The notes: generated by a model not told the origin, from the letters alone. DNA of 64,000 nucleotides from Mycetocola spongiae (GCF_020424085.1 NZ_CP080203.1:1860001-1924000); one strand, 5' to 3'; positions 43,145 through 52,599 are shown, numbered from the stretch's first letter. Translations and numbers: made by a program.

Positions 43145-44059
43145 GTGTCCTCGCCGCTGATCGCCGTGGATATCGGGGGGACCACCGTGCGCGTGGGTGC
43201 CGTCTCCCCCGATGGCACCGTGACCGATATCCACCGCGAACCGGTGAATCCCCTCTCCTGCCGCGACCAGGTGGCGCGCCTCCTGCGCGGGGCCGCCACT
43301 CGCAGCGGGGCAGAGCGCGCCGTGATCGGAGTCCCCGGCCGGGTGCACCATGTGCGCGGCGAGGTGGGCCGGGCCCGCAACCTGCCGGGCACCCCGCTGG
43401 ATACCCTGTCCGCCCTCTCGCTGCGGCGCGAGAGTGGGCTGGAGATCACGCTCGCGGGGGATACCGAACTCGCGGCCCTGGGGGAAACCTATTTTGGGGC
43501 GGGCGAGAGCACGGTCACCACCGCGTATCTGACCCTCTCCACCGGGGTCGGGGCCGCGGCGGTCAGCGGAGGGACCCTCCTCGCGGGGCTCCAATCCGGT
43601 TTTCAAATTGGCTTCCTCCCCCTGCTCGGGACCGACCGTCCCATGGTGGATGTGCTCGGATCCGGGCAGCGACTGCACCTGCTCTCCCGCGAGATTCGGC
43701 GCGAGGTCCGCACCGTGGTTGAGCTCGAGGACCTTGCCCGCGGCGAGGGGCCCGCGGCCGCCGCGGCCCGCTCCGCGCGCGCCGATCTCTCCGCCGCGGC
43801 AATCGCCTGCGCGGTCCTGCTCTGTCATAGCACGTCCGCGGAGGTGCTTGTGATCGGCGGTGGGCTGGGCCGCGCACTCGGCGCCCCGCTCCTCGAGGAG
43901 GTCTCCGCGGCACTCGCGGATGAGGCCACCCACCACGTGGGCTGGCCCGTGAGTGTCCGCGGGGCAGCCCTGGGCGATGACGCCGGCCTCGCCGGGGCCG
44001 CGGCCTGGTTTAAGGCCACCGGCTCCCCCCTCCACCTCCCCGTAACCTCGAAAGGATAA
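43145..44059 (+). CDS. ROK-family (amino) sugar kinase, divergent
   Basis: A 304-residue ROK-fold protein with ATP site LIAVDIGGTTVRVGAV, VIGVPGRV and LAGDTELAALGETYFGAG carrying the catalytic aspartate. The canonical glycine-histidine and zinc cysteine motif is absent: the segment reads SGFQIGFLPLLGTDRP. It starts at GTG 43145 directly after the binding-protein stop. In context it would phosphorylate an imported N-acetyl amino sugar, as NanK or NagK do; the lost zinc site makes substrate prediction unsure. Confidence 0.78.
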   Translation: MSSPLIAVDIGGTTVRVGAVSPDGTVTDIHREPVNPLSCRDQVARLLRGAATRSGAERAVIGVPGRVHHVRGEVGRARNLPGTPLDTLSALSLRRESGLEITLAGDTELAALGETYFGAGESTVTTAYLTLSTGVGAAAVSGGTLLAGLQSGFQIGFLPLLGTDRPMVDVLGSGQRLHLLSREIRREVRTVVELEDLARGEGPAAAAARSARADLSAAAIACAVLLCHSTSAEVLVIGGGLGRALGAPLLEEVSAALADEATHHVGWPVSVRGAALGDDAGLAGAAAWFKATGSPLHLPVTSKG

Positions 44060-44061
44060 CC

Positions 44062-44871
44062 ATGTCACCCGCCCCGTCGGCAACGCTGCCGCCCCCGGTT
44101 CCGGTACTCGATCTGCAACATATTTCCAAGAGTTTTGGGCCGGTTCACGCCCTGCGCGATGTGAGCCTCACCATCTATCCCGGTGAGGTGGTGGCCCTCG
44201 TCGGAGATAACGGCGCGGGCAAATCCACGCTCATCAAAACCATCTCGGGTGCGCACCCGCGCGATAACGGAACGATGCGGGTGGGCGGCGAGGATGTCTC
44301 GCCGCGCAACCCGCTGGATTCCACGCGCCTGGGCATCGCCACCGTCTATCAGGACCTTGCGCTGTGCGATAACCTCGACATCGTTTCCAATCTGTTCCTG
44401 GGCCGCGAAGATAATGCCCTCGGCTTTTTGCAACCACTCAAGATGGAACAGGTCGCGATGGAGCTGCTGACCCGGCTCTCGGTGAAGATCTCCGATATCC
44501 GGGTCCCCGTGTCCTCGCTCTCGGGCGGCCAGCGACAATCGGTCGCGATCGCCCGCTCCCTGCTCGGAAACCCGCGCCTCGTGGTGCTTGACGAACCCAC
44601 CGCGGCGCTCGGCGTGGAGCAGACAGCGGAGGTGCTGGAACTGATCGAGCGGCTGCGCGCCGAGGGGCACGCGGTGCTCATGATCAGCCATAACCTCGGC
44701 GATGTTTTTGACGTCGCCGATCGCATCGTCTGCCTCCGGCTCGGCCAGAGCGTGGCCAGCTTCACCGTCGGCGAGGTCACGGAGGAGCAGGTGGTCGCCG
44801 CGATCACCGGAATTCACGATAGTAACGCCCAGAAACGGCGCACCCGCCGTGCCGGAAAGGAACTCTCATGA
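44062..44871 (+). CDS. Sugar ABC transporter ATP-binding protein (single NBD, FrcA-like)
   Basis: A 269-residue single-domain ATPase: Walker A GDNGAGKST (residues 48-56), signature LSGGQRQSVAIARSLL, Walker [13 protein letters not shown], switch histidine in LMISHNLGDV. Most CUT2 importers have fused double ATPases; the single-domain form is typical of the fructose-type FrcA group. The stop overlaps the permease start region by four bases. Confidence 0.92.
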   Translation: MSPAPSATLPPPVPVLDLQHISKSFGPVHALRDVSLTIYPGEVVALVGDNGAGKSTLIKTISGAHPRDNGTMRVGGEDVSPRNPLDSTRLGIATVYQDLALCDNLDIVSNLFLGREDNALGFLQPLKMEQVAMELLTRLSVKISDIRVPVSSLSGGQRQSVAIARSLLGNPRLVVLDEPTAALGVEQTAEVLELIERLRAEGHAVLMISHNLGDVFDVADRIVCLRLGQSVASFTVGEVTEEQVVAAITGIHDSNAQKRRTRRAGKELS

Positions 44872-46091
44872 CCGTGAGCATGTCGCGCGTATCGGCGGCC
44901 GACCCGTTGGCCCCGCCGCCCAGCAGCCCGTTCCAGGAGCGGCTCCAGCGCCTGCGCTCGGGAGATTTTGGGCCCGTCCCGGTGATCCTCGGGCTCGTGA
45001 TCATCGCCGTGGTTTTCCAGCTGGCCAATGATCGCTTCCTCTCCCCGCAGAATATTTTTAACCTGAGCATGCAGATCGCCTCCACCGGCGTGATCGCCCT
45101 CGGTATCGTCTTTGTCCTGGTCATCGGCGAGATCGACCTCTCGGCCGGCGCGGTGAGCGGCGTGACCGCGGCCGCGATGGTGGTGCTGAATATCATGCAC
45201 GGGTGGCCGCCGCTCGCCGCGATTCTTATCGCCGTGGCCTTTGGCGCCGGGATCGGCCTCCTGCACGGCATGATCTTCACCCGGCTCGGGGTTCCCTCCT
45301 TTGTGCTCACGCTCGGCGGGCTGATGGCCTGGCAGGGTGTGCAGCTGCTGATTCTGGGCAATCAGGGCACGATCAACCTGCCCTATGACGGGCTGATCGC
45401 CGCGCTGGCCAATACCACGCTGCCCGCGGTGATCGGCTATCTGGTGGCCGCGGGCTATGCACTATTTGCCGTGCTGACCCAGCGGCGGCGGGCCCGGCTG
45501 CGCGCCGAACACGGCCTGCGCCAGTACTCGCAGACGGGGCCCCATATTCGCACCGCGGTGATCACCGCGCTGATCCTGGTGGCCTCCTATGTATTCAGCC
45601 TGTGGCAGGGCATCCCGCTCTCGCTGCTGATCTTTGTTTTCCTCGTGGTCATCGCCGATCTGGTGCTGCGCGGAACCACGTTTGGCCGCAAGCTCTTTGC
45701 GGTGGGCGGCAATGCGGAGGCGGCACGGCGCGCGGGCATTAACGTGAACGCCGTGAAGGTCATCGCGTTCACCATCTGTTCGGCCCTCGCGGCCTTTGGC
45801 GGGGTGCTCGCGGCCTCGCGGCTCTTTGCGGTCAACCAGGCCAGCGGCGGCAGCGACATTCTGCTGAACGCGATCGCGGCGGCGGTGATCGGCGGCACCA
45901 GCCTCTTCGGCGGCCGCGGATCGGCGTATTCGGCGCTGCTCGGAATGCTGGTGATCGGGGCCGTCTCCAATGGCATGGACCTGCTCAACCAGACCTCCGC
46001 GGTCAAATATGTCATCACCGGGATGGTCCTGGTGGCGGCGGTAGTTATCGATTCACTTTCACGACGAGGACGGGTGGCCAGCGGCCGATGA
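44868..46091 (+). CDS. CUT2-type sugar ABC transporter permease
   Basis: A 407-residue membrane protein of the RbsC/XylH group. Seen: VLVIGEIDLSAGAVSGVTAAAM, GVPSFVLTLGGLMAWQG, and the coupling loop KLFAVGGNAEAARRAGINV. It carries an extra basic loop (QRRRARLRAEHGLRQ) between helices, as in XylH. It overlaps both neighbours by four bases (ATGA). Confidence 0.92.
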   Translation: MTVSMSRVSAADPLAPPPSSPFQERLQRLRSGDFGPVPVILGLVIIAVVFQLANDRFLSPQNIFNLSMQIASTGVIALGIVFVLVIGEIDLSAGAVSGVTAAAMVVLNIMHGWPPLAAILIAVAFGAGIGLLHGMIFTRLGVPSFVLTLGGLMAWQGVQLLILGNQGTINLPYDGLIAALANTTLPAVIGYLVAAGYALFAVLTQRRRARLRAEHGLRQYSQTGPHIRTAVITALILVASYVFSLWQGIPLSLLIFVFLVVIADLVLRGTTFGRKLFAVGGNAEAARRAGINVNAVKVIAFTICSALAAFGGVLAASRLFAVNQASGGSDILLNAIAAAVIGGTSLFGGRGSAYSALLGMLVIGAVSNGMDLLNQTSAVKYVITGMVLVAAVVIDSLSRRGRVASGR

Positions 46092-47110
46092 GTATTCAGG
46101 CATTTCTTCGACAGGGCTTTATCCCCTTTAACACCGCGCTGGAGACCCAGTGGGAGCGGCTCGACGAGCTGATTCCGGCGCTGGCAGAGCGCGCGGCCCA
46201 CGCGGCCGGAACGCTCGGAACCCCGGGCAAGGTCGCGCTGATCGGGATCGGGGCGAGCCTCGGTGCCGAGGGCGGCCCCGCGCATTATCTTGATGCGCAT
46301 GGCATCCCCGCGCGCCGCGTGAACTCGGGTGGCGATCCGCGATTTGATCCCGCCGAGTCAATCCTCGCGCTGTCCCAGTCCGGGCGCAGCCGGGAAACCG
46401 TGGAGATGATCCGGCGCAGCGAACGCCCCAATCTTGCGGTGGTCAACGTATCCGGCTCCCCCCTGGCCCAGGCCTCCGATGCGGTGCTGGAACTCGGCGA
46501 TCTCTCCGATAGCCTGGCCTCCACGATCGGCTATACGGCCTCCGCGGCGGCGGTCTCGATGCTCGCCGAAACCTGGGTTCACGGCGCACCGCGGGACTCC
46601 TGGTCGGGCATCGGGGGGCGCCTCGCGGCGTTCCTCGCGGCCAATACCGCGGGCGTGAATACCCTCGTCGGCTGGGCACATGCCGCGGAGAGCATAGACC
46701 TCACGGCACCCGAGGCCCAGTTTGGTGGGGCCGAGGCCGGGGCGCTCCTGCTGCGCGAGGTCACCCGCATTCCCACGGCCGCGTTTGAGACCCGGCAGTA
46801 TCTGCACGGGCTCATGGAGTCCACGCGCGAATCCACGATCCACCTCGTTTACCGCGGGGAGGATAACGGCCAGGTACTCGCGGCCCTCACCTCGCTCGGG
46901 CGGCGCGTGCTGGACCTGTGCCCCGCGGGGTCCGCGGCGATCCCCGGCACGCTGCGGATCGAGATCCCGGCGCTGAGCGAGCTTGAGGTTCCGCTTTATC
47001 TCGCGGCACTGCTGCAACGGGTCGCGAGCCAATACTGTGCCGAGGCGGGGATCGACCCGGATGAGTTCCTCTTCCTCGATACCGGCACAAAGCTCGACGA
47101 TAACGAATAA
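46088..47110 (+). CDS. SIS-domain sugar isomerase/deaminase (GlmS isomerase-like)
   Basis: A 340-residue protein with two SIS domains like the isomerase half of GlmS and like AgaS or archaeal GlmD. Signature stretches: LALSQSGRSRETVEMIRR in the first domain, AEAGALLLREVTRIPTAAF and SELEVPLYLAALLQRVAS in the second. There is no glutaminase domain, so it would act as a glucosamine-6-phosphate-type deaminase or isomerase, taking the place of NagB, which is missing from the operon (inference). It ends 17 bases before the GntR gene. Confidence 0.82.
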   Translation: MSIQAFLRQGFIPFNTALETQWERLDELIPALAERAAHAAGTLGTPGKVALIGIGASLGAEGGPAHYLDAHGIPARRVNSGGDPRFDPAESILALSQSGRSRETVEMIRRSERPNLAVVNVSGSPLAQASDAVLELGDLSDSLASTIGYTASAAAVSMLAETWVHGAPRDSWSGIGGRLAAFLAANTAGVNTLVGWAHAAESIDLTAPEAQFGGAEAGALLLREVTRIPTAAFETRQYLHGLMESTRESTIHLVYRGEDNGQVLAALTSLGRRVLDLCPAGSAAIPGTLRIEIPALSELEVPLYLAALLQRVASQYCAEAGIDPDEFLFLDTGTKLDDNE

Positions 47111-47127
47111 CCAGGGAAGGACAGCAT

Positions 47128-47958
47128 ATGGCCACCTCCACGCTCCTGCACCGCCAGGTCACCGTATATCTGCGCGAGCGCATCGAATCCGGCGTGATTC
47201 AGCCCTCCTCGCGGATGCCCTCGGAGCGCGTGCTCGCGGAGCAATTTGCGGTGAGCCGGGTCACGATCCGGCAGGCCATGCGCGATCTGGAGGCGCAGGG
47301 GCTGGTGGAGGTGATCGGGGGTGTGCGCTGGGTGCGCAAGCATACCGAGAGTTCGGTGGCCCGTCGTTCCTCGCACTCCCTCGAGGAGGGTGCCACCGGC
47401 CTGGTCAGCTTCTCGGATCTGGCCGCGGCCAATGGGCTCACGGTGAGTGCCACGATCCTCACGATGCAGACCCGCCCCGGTTCCCTGGATGAGGCCGATC
47501 TGCTGTCGGTGGCCCCCGGGGCACCGATCGTGGATCTGGTGCGGATCCGCTATCTGGATTCCATCCCGATCCTGATGGACTTCACGCTGATTCCCGAGGC
47601 ACTCGCCCCGGGCCTCGGCGCGGTGGATCTCTCACACGGCTCGCTGTATCACACGCTCGCCGATAGCTATGGGCTGCACGCCGTGCGCGCCCAGTGCGCA
47701 ATCGAGGCGCGCGGCGCCAGCCCCGAGATCGCCGATGGGCTGGGCCTGGCCCCGGGTGATCCCGTCCTGGAAATCATCCAAACCATCTATGACCAGAACG
47801 ATCGGGTCATGCAGTGGGGCCGCAGCGTTTATCGCGGCGACCGCTACCGATTCCGCGCGGATTTGGAGGGCACACAGCGCCCCTCCCGCGCGGGTACTAC
47901 CGCCGATGAGCCAACCGGCCGCGGCTTCAGAGCAGATAAGGCAAGGGTACGGAATTGA
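47128..47958 (+). CDS. GntR-family regulator with UTRA domain (HutC/NagR/DasR type)
   Basis: A 276-residue regulator: N-terminal winged helix with SRMPSERVLAEQFAVSRVTI and RQAMRDLEAQGLVEVIGGVRW, then a UTRA effector domain (LVRIRYLDSIPILMDFTLIP; YDQNDRVMQWGRSVYRGDRY). The family in amino-sugar operons senses GlcN-6-P or GlcNAc-6-P. A strong GGGAAGGA Shine-Dalgarno precedes the ATG. Being inside the operon, it probably regulates the promoter at 41962. Confidence 0.92.
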   Translation: MATSTLLHRQVTVYLRERIESGVIQPSSRMPSERVLAEQFAVSRVTIRQAMRDLEAQGLVEVIGGVRWVRKHTESSVARRSSHSLEEGATGLVSFSDLAAANGLTVSATILTMQTRPGSLDEADLLSVAPGAPIVDLVRIRYLDSIPILMDFTLIPEALAPGLGAVDLSHGSLYHTLADSYGLHAVRAQCAIEARGASPEIADGLGLAPGDPVLEIIQTIYDQNDRVMQWGRSVYRGDRYRFRADLEGTQRPSRAGTTADEPTGRGFRADKARVRN

Positions 47959-49049
47959 GAATATCAACACGCGGCGCGGTCATCGGCGGCGCCTGGGTTC
48001 GCGGCGATATCGAGGTGGAGGAGGGCATCCTGACCCGGGTGGGGCTGCCGTCCACGGGTCGGGGGTCGGTTGTACCCACCCTCGTGGATCTTCAGGTCAA
48101 CGGCTATGGCGGGGTGGACTTTAACGCCGCGGGCGAGGACGAGGCCCGCGCGGCCCTGCGCGCCCTGGCCCGGGACGGGGTGCTGCACGTGCAGCCCACC
48201 CTGATCACCGATTCCGAGGAGAATATCGCCCACCGGCTCGGGGTTCTGGGCGGCCTGGAGCCGCGCGCGGATGAGGCCCGGATCGTGGGCGTCCACGCGG
48301 AGGGGCCGTTCCTATCCCCCGCGCATCGCGGGGTGCATCGCCCCGAATATCTGCGCGATCCCGATTTTGAGATCGTCCGGCGGATGCTCGCGGCGGGACC
48401 GCTGCGCACCATCACGGTGGCCCCCGAGCTGCCGGGGGCGCGCGAGCTGATCGAGCGTGCGGCGGCCGCGGGGGTGATTGTGCAGGCGGGGCATTCCGGG
48501 GCCGATGTGGACACCGCGAATGCCGGTTTTAACGCCGGCGCCAGCGCGGTCACCCACCTCTTTAATGGCATGATCGCGTTTGGCCACCGCTCCCCCGGGA
48601 TCGCCGGGGCCACGCTTGCGCGCGAGGATATCGCGATCCAGCTGATCGCCGATGATATCCATCTCTCGCCGGAGACCTCGATCTTCGCGGTACGCGCCGC
48701 CGAGCACCGCATCATGCTGGTGACCGATGCGTCCTCCGCGGCCGGTGCCGGGGATGGCACGTTTACCGTGGGCGGATTCCAGATCACCGTGACCGAGGGC
48801 GTGCCGCGGCTTCCCGATGGGACCCTCGCGGGGAGCACCGTGACCCTATTTGAACAGGTAGCAAAGCTGGTGGAGCGCGGGTGGGCGCTGGATCGCGCGG
48901 TCAACCTCGCCTCGCGCGCCCCGGCCCGTTTTTATGGGTTGGGTGGGGTGGGCGAGCTCCAGATCGGCCGGCCCGCGAATCTGATCATCGCCGATGATGA
49001 GCTACGCATCACCCGCGTATTGCGCGCGGGAATCGAGGTGGCGGCATGA
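47955..49049 (+). CDS. nagA: N-acetylglucosamine-6-phosphate deacetylase
   Basis: A 364-residue amidohydrolase. Family sites seen: metal-binding glutamate in VHAEGPFLSPAHRG, histidines in QAGHSGADVDTA and VTHLFNGM, and catalytic aspartate in LVTDASSAAGAG. It removes the acetyl group from GlcNAc-6-P. The start is TTG overlapping the GntR stop (TTGA). It overlaps NanE by four bases. Confidence 0.93.
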   Translation: MRISTRGAVIGGAWVRGDIEVEEGILTRVGLPSTGRGSVVPTLVDLQVNGYGGVDFNAAGEDEARAALRALARDGVLHVQPTLITDSEENIAHRLGVLGGLEPRADEARIVGVHAEGPFLSPAHRGVHRPEYLRDPDFEIVRRMLAAGPLRTITVAPELPGARELIERAAAAGVIVQAGHSGADVDTANAGFNAGASAVTHLFNGMIAFGHRSPGIAGATLAREDIAIQLIADDIHLSPETSIFAVRAAEHRIMLVTDASSAAGAGDGTFTVGGFQITVTEGVPRLPDGTLAGSTVTLFEQVAKLVERGWALDRAVNLASRAPARFYGLGGVGELQIGRPANLIIADDELRITRVLRAGIEVAA

Positions 49050-49714
49050 GCGTCCTCGCTCCGGGACTGATCGTCTCGCTGACCCCCTCGCTCGAGTCGC
49101 CGTGGCGCACGCCCGGAGATATTGCCCGGCTCGCGGTGGCCGCCGCCGAGGGCGGCGCGAGTGCCGTGAAGGTGGACGGTCCCGCCGCGATTCGCGCCGT
49201 GCGCGCCGTTCTTCCCGAGTTTCCGCTCCTCGCGGTGTCGATCGACGGATCGCACGGCGGTGTGGTCCGGATCACGCCCACGCTGGAGCACGCCCGGGAG
49301 CTGGTGGAGGCCGGGGCGGATGTGGTGGAGATCGAGGCCGATTCCGCGTCGCGTCGCGCCGACGGCCAGGATATGGCCGAGCTGATCGCGCAGATCTGTG
49401 CGCTGGGCCGACCGGTGAAGGCGGGCGTGCCCAATCTCGCGGATGCCCTCGTTGCTGTGCGTGCGGGAGCGGTGATCGTCAGTTCCTCCACGATGGGCTA
49501 TCCCGCGGGCGTGAGCGTGGGGCCGCTCCCCGATCTGGATCTGGTCTCCACGCTCGTGGCCGGCGCGGGGGTTCCCGTGGTGGCCGAGCGCGGCTATAGC
49601 ACCCTCGCGCACCTGGCCGAGGCACGCTCCCGCGGGGCCCATGCGGTGGTTGTGGGCTCCGCGATTGTGGATCCCGTGTGGCTCACGCGCTCGTTCGTGG
49701 CGGGCTGGAACTAG
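49046..49714 (+). CDS. nanE: N-acetylmannosamine-6-phosphate 2-epimerase (NanE-like)
   Basis: A 222-residue TIM-barrel protein of the NanE family. The catalytic lysine lies in SAVKVDGPAAIRAV (family form AxRxEG/AKIxG is modified), ADVVEIEADSASRR matches the conserved barrel strand with acidic residue, and ERGYSTLAHLAEARSRGAHAVVVGSAI is the phosphate-binding end. It interconverts ManNAc-6-P and GlcNAc-6-P, feeding NagA. Presence of NanE without sialic acid aldolase suggests ManNAc itself or a related sugar is imported. Confidence 0.82.
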   Translation: MSVLAPGLIVSLTPSLESPWRTPGDIARLAVAAAEGGASAVKVDGPAAIRAVRAVLPEFPLLAVSIDGSHGGVVRITPTLEHARELVEAGADVVEIEADSASRRADGQDMAELIAQICALGRPVKAGVPNLADALVAVRAGAVIVSSSTMGYPAGVSVGPLPDLDLVSTLVAGAGVPVVAERGYSTLAHLAEARSRGAHAVVVGSAIVDPVWLTRSFVAGWN

Positions 49715-49723
49715 CCCCTCCGA

Positions 49724-49756
49724 GTGGGTCGTCGCCGCGCGGCGGCGACGACCCAC
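49724..49756. terminator. U-less hairpin closing the amino-sugar operon
   Basis: Perfect 15-bp stem (GTGGGTCGTCGCCGC with its complement) and a GCG loop, located between convergent genes. No T tract on either strand, so it is an I-shaped or Rho-assisted terminator candidate. Confidence 0.65.
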
Positions 49757-49762
49757 CCGCGC

Positions 49763-51016
49763 CTAGCCCGCGCGCAGCAGGTTTTCCAGCAGGTCCACCG
49801 CGAGCAGGATCGACGCCTCATCCACGTCAAAATACTCGCTGTGATGCGGGCCGGGGTTGCCGCTGCACACCTGCACATAGGCGCCCTGGCCGCCGGCCTC
49901 CTGCACCGCGCGGATGAAAATATTGGCGTCATCGCTTCCGGTGGTGGTGATCGTGCGGTGGAAGTTGATCTCGCCCGGCAGCGCCGCGGCCGCGGCCCCC
50001 ACCAGGTCGATCATGGCCTCATCGGGGACCATATTGGGTGCGCCCCCCGTGACGCGCAGCTCATATTCCACGCCGTGCATACTGGCCGCCCCGGCCACGA
50101 TTTCCTTGGCCCGGCGGTCGATCTCCTCGTGTGCGGCATTGCTGGTGCCGCGGGTCTCAAACGTCATCCGGGCCGCGGCGGGAATGATATTGGCCGCGCC
50201 ATCCGCGCGCAGCGTTCCCACGTTCACGCGGGTCTCCCCCGAGCTCACGCGCGGGATGCCCAGCAGCCCCAGCGTCGCCGTGGCCGCCGCCGCAAGGGCA
50301 TTGCGGCCGTGTTCCGGGCTCGCCGCGGCATGCGCCGCAACCCCGCGATAGTCCAGGACGTATTTGGTGGTGGCCATCGCGTCCACCCCGCTGCCCACGA
50401 TCAGCCCGGTCGGGCGATCATGGCCGAGGTGCACCGCGAGCATGCGCTCCACGCCCTCCACGACCCCCGCCGAGACCATGGGTCGCGCGCCGCGCACGCC
50501 CTCCTCCGCGGGCTGAAACAGGATCCGCACGGTGCCCGGAAAATCGTGATCGGCGAGGCGATGCAACAGCCCCACGCCGATTGCCACGTGGCCGTCGTGG
50601 CCACAGGCATGCATCGCGGGGGTCACGGAACGGAACCCCTCGCGCGCCGGCAGGTGGCGCTCATCGGCGGCCTCGGCCACGGGAAGCGCGTCCATATCCA
50701 CGCGCAGCCCCCATACCGGCCCGGGCCGGTTGCCGGTGATCTCGGCCACCACCGCGGAGCCGTGATCGCGCAGATAGCGGATGCGTTCGGGATTGCCTCC
50801 CGCCGCGATCCCGCGCGCCGCCCACTCCTCGCGGGTCTCGGCATCGGGATAGTTCACGATCTCCGCCACGTTCATGGCCTCCGCGCCTGTGCGCACGCTC
50901 ACCGGCAGATCCTCGAGTGCGTCAAGCACCCGGCTCGCGGTATAAAACTCCACAAAACCCAGCTCGGCATTGCGGTGCAGATCGCGCCGCAGCGCGATGA
51001 TATCGGTGTTATTCAC
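49763..51016 (-). CDS. M20-family amidohydrolase (AbgA/hippurate hydrolase-like)
   Basis: A 417-residue M20D metallopeptidase. Metal-site segments: GLRVDMDALPV, MHACGHDGHVAIGVGLL, QPAEEGVRGARPMV (catalytic Glu-Glu) and SGNPGPHHSEYFDVDE; the dimerisation domain lies in between. An insertion (residues about 48-90, YPDAETREEWAARG) as in AbgA subunits is present. It sits downstream of an AbgT transporter gene on the same strand, so it may hydrolyse imported p-aminobenzoyl-glutamate or another N-acyl amino acid. Confidence 0.88.
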   Translation of the reverse strand: MNNTDIIALRRDLHRNAELGFVEFYTASRVLDALEDLPVSVRTGAEAMNVAEIVNYPDAETREEWAARGIAAGGNPERIRYLRDHGSAVVAEITGNRPGPVWGLRVDMDALPVAEAADERHLPAREGFRSVTPAMHACGHDGHVAIGVGLLHRLADHDFPGTVRILFQPAEEGVRGARPMVSAGVVEGVERMLAVHLGHDRPTGLIVGSGVDAMATTKYVLDYRGVAAHAAASPEHGRNALAAAATATLGLLGIPRVSSGETRVNVGTLRADGAANIIPAAARMTFETRGTSNAAHEEIDRRAKEIVAGAASMHGVEYELRVTGGAPNMVPDEAMIDLVGAAAAALPGEINFHRTITTTGSDDANIFIRAVQEAGGQGAYVQVCSGNPGPHHSEYFDVDEASILLAVDLLENLLRAG

Positions 51017-51045
51017 GGGAAAACTCTCTCTCTCTAACCGGGAGG

Positions 51046-52599
51046 CTAGTTCAGGTGGATGCCGGCGCCGGGTCCCAGCGGCAGGTCAAAGAAGAAGAAG
51101 ATTGCCAGCAGTGCAAGCCACACCACGAGGAACGGCAAAACAAAGATCGCCATTCGGGACAGTAGCGTACCGAGCTTTGCGGTGGGCTCATAGCGTTGCA
51201 CGGCCACCAGGAGCACCAGCAGATACGGGTTCAGCGGGCTCAGCGGGCTCGCGACCGAATCTCCGATGCGATAGGCGGCGAGGGTCAGCGCGGGATCGTA
51301 GTTCAGCAGCATAAACGCGGGCACAAATACCGGTGCCACGAGCGCCCAGAGCGCTGAGCCCGAGGTCACCACGAGGCTCAGCACCGCGATCAGCAGCACA
51401 AAAAGCACCACGGCGGGGAACCCGGTGAGGTTCATCGATTGCAGCCCCGCGGCGCTCTTCACCGCGAGGAACGTGCCGAGGTTGGACCATTTAAACAGGG
51501 CGATCATCTGCGCGATCACAAAGATCAGCACGATGTAATTGGACATCGTGGCCACGGATTCACTCATCATCTTGGGCACATCGGTGCCCCTTGTGAAGGT
51601 CTTGGCCGCGATGCCATAGACCACGCCGATGAGCATAAACGCGCCGAAGATAATGGGCACCATATTGCTCAGCAGCGGGGAGGGCACAAGCGTGCCGCCC
51701 GGCCCCTGTAGCGGGCTGCCCGGGAATACCCAGGCCCCGATGACCAGCACAAAATAGCCGGCGAGGGCGATCAGGACCGCGCGCAGGCCGCGGCGCTGCA
51801 GCGGGGTGGTGGTGAGCTGGTCACCCTCGTCGATGCTGAAGTTCTCCGGGGCCACAAATGTGCCCAGGCGCGGCTCCAGCACGCGGTCGATCAGATAGCC
51901 GCCGAGGAATCCGAGGATCACTCCCGAGATCGCGGTAAAGAAGTAGTTCATCAGCAGGTTGAGCTCAAGCTCGGCACCCATCGGCAGGATCAGCACTGCC
52001 TGCTCGGTGATGCCCAGCAGCAGCGTGTCCAGGACCCCCACAAACATGCCGCCCGCATAGCCCGCGAGCACACAGGAGAATGTACCGATCATGCCGGCCA
52101 GCGGGTTTCGCCCGGCCTTAAGGAAGACCAGCGCGGCCAGCGGCGGGAGCACGATCATGGCCACGTCGCTCATGATGTGTCCCTGGCACGCTATCAGCGC
52201 CACCGCATAGGGCAGGATGCGCTTGGGGGCGCGGGCAAACATCGCGGTCACGGCCGCGCCCAGCAGGCCCGAACGCTCCGCGAGCCCCACGGCCATGAGC
52301 ATCATGACCACGGTGCCAAACGGCGGGAACTGGATAAAGTTCTTCACAAAATTATCGAGGAACCAGAGGATGCCCTCGCTCGTGAAGAATCCCAGGACGG
52401 GGATAACCTCGCCGGTGCCCGGCATCGTGACGGCGACGTTAAACAGCGCGAGCGCCGTGGAGACCACGGCGACGATGCCGAAGATATATAAAAACAGGAA
52501 GAACGGATGCGGCAGCTTATTGCCCGTACGCTCGATTCCTCCGAGGACGGAATCGGCCAGACGCCTGCCAAATTTTTCACGGGTGAGTTCGGCCACCAT
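51046..52599 (-). CDS. abgT: AbgT-family transporter
   Basis: A 517-residue membrane protein with the family opening GIERTGNKLPHPFFLFLYIF, PPFGTVVMMLMAVGLAERSG, and SGSALWALVAPVFVPAFMLL, and C-terminal RIGDSVASPLSPLNPYLLV. AbgT proteins carry p-aminobenzoyl-glutamate, and some export sulfonamides. The open frame extends upstream to 52743 but family homology begins at MVAELTREKFGRR, so ATG at 52599 is used. Divergent from an Lrp-type regulator, upstream of the M20 hydrolase. Confidence 0.92.
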   Translation of the reverse strand: MVAELTREKFGRRLADSVLGGIERTGNKLPHPFFLFLYIFGIVAVVSTALALFNVAVTMPGTGEVIPVLGFFTSEGILWFLDNFVKNFIQFPPFGTVVMMLMAVGLAERSGLLGAAVTAMFARAPKRILPYAVALIACQGHIMSDVAMIVLPPLAALVFLKAGRNPLAGMIGTFSCVLAGYAGGMFVGVLDTLLLGITEQAVLILPMGAELELNLLMNYFFTAISGVILGFLGGYLIDRVLEPRLGTFVAPENFSIDEGDQLTTTPLQRRGLRAVLIALAGYFVLVIGAWVFPGSPLQGPGGTLVPSPLLSNMVPIIFGAFMLIGVVYGIAAKTFTRGTDVPKMMSESVATMSNYIVLIFVIAQMIALFKWSNLGTFLAVKSAAGLQSMNLTGFPAVVLFVLLIAVLSLVVTSGSALWALVAPVFVPAFMLLNYDPALTLAAYRIGDSVASPLSPLNPYLLVLLVAVQRYEPTAKLGTLLSRMAIFVLPFLVVWLALLAIFFFFDLPLGPGAGIHLN

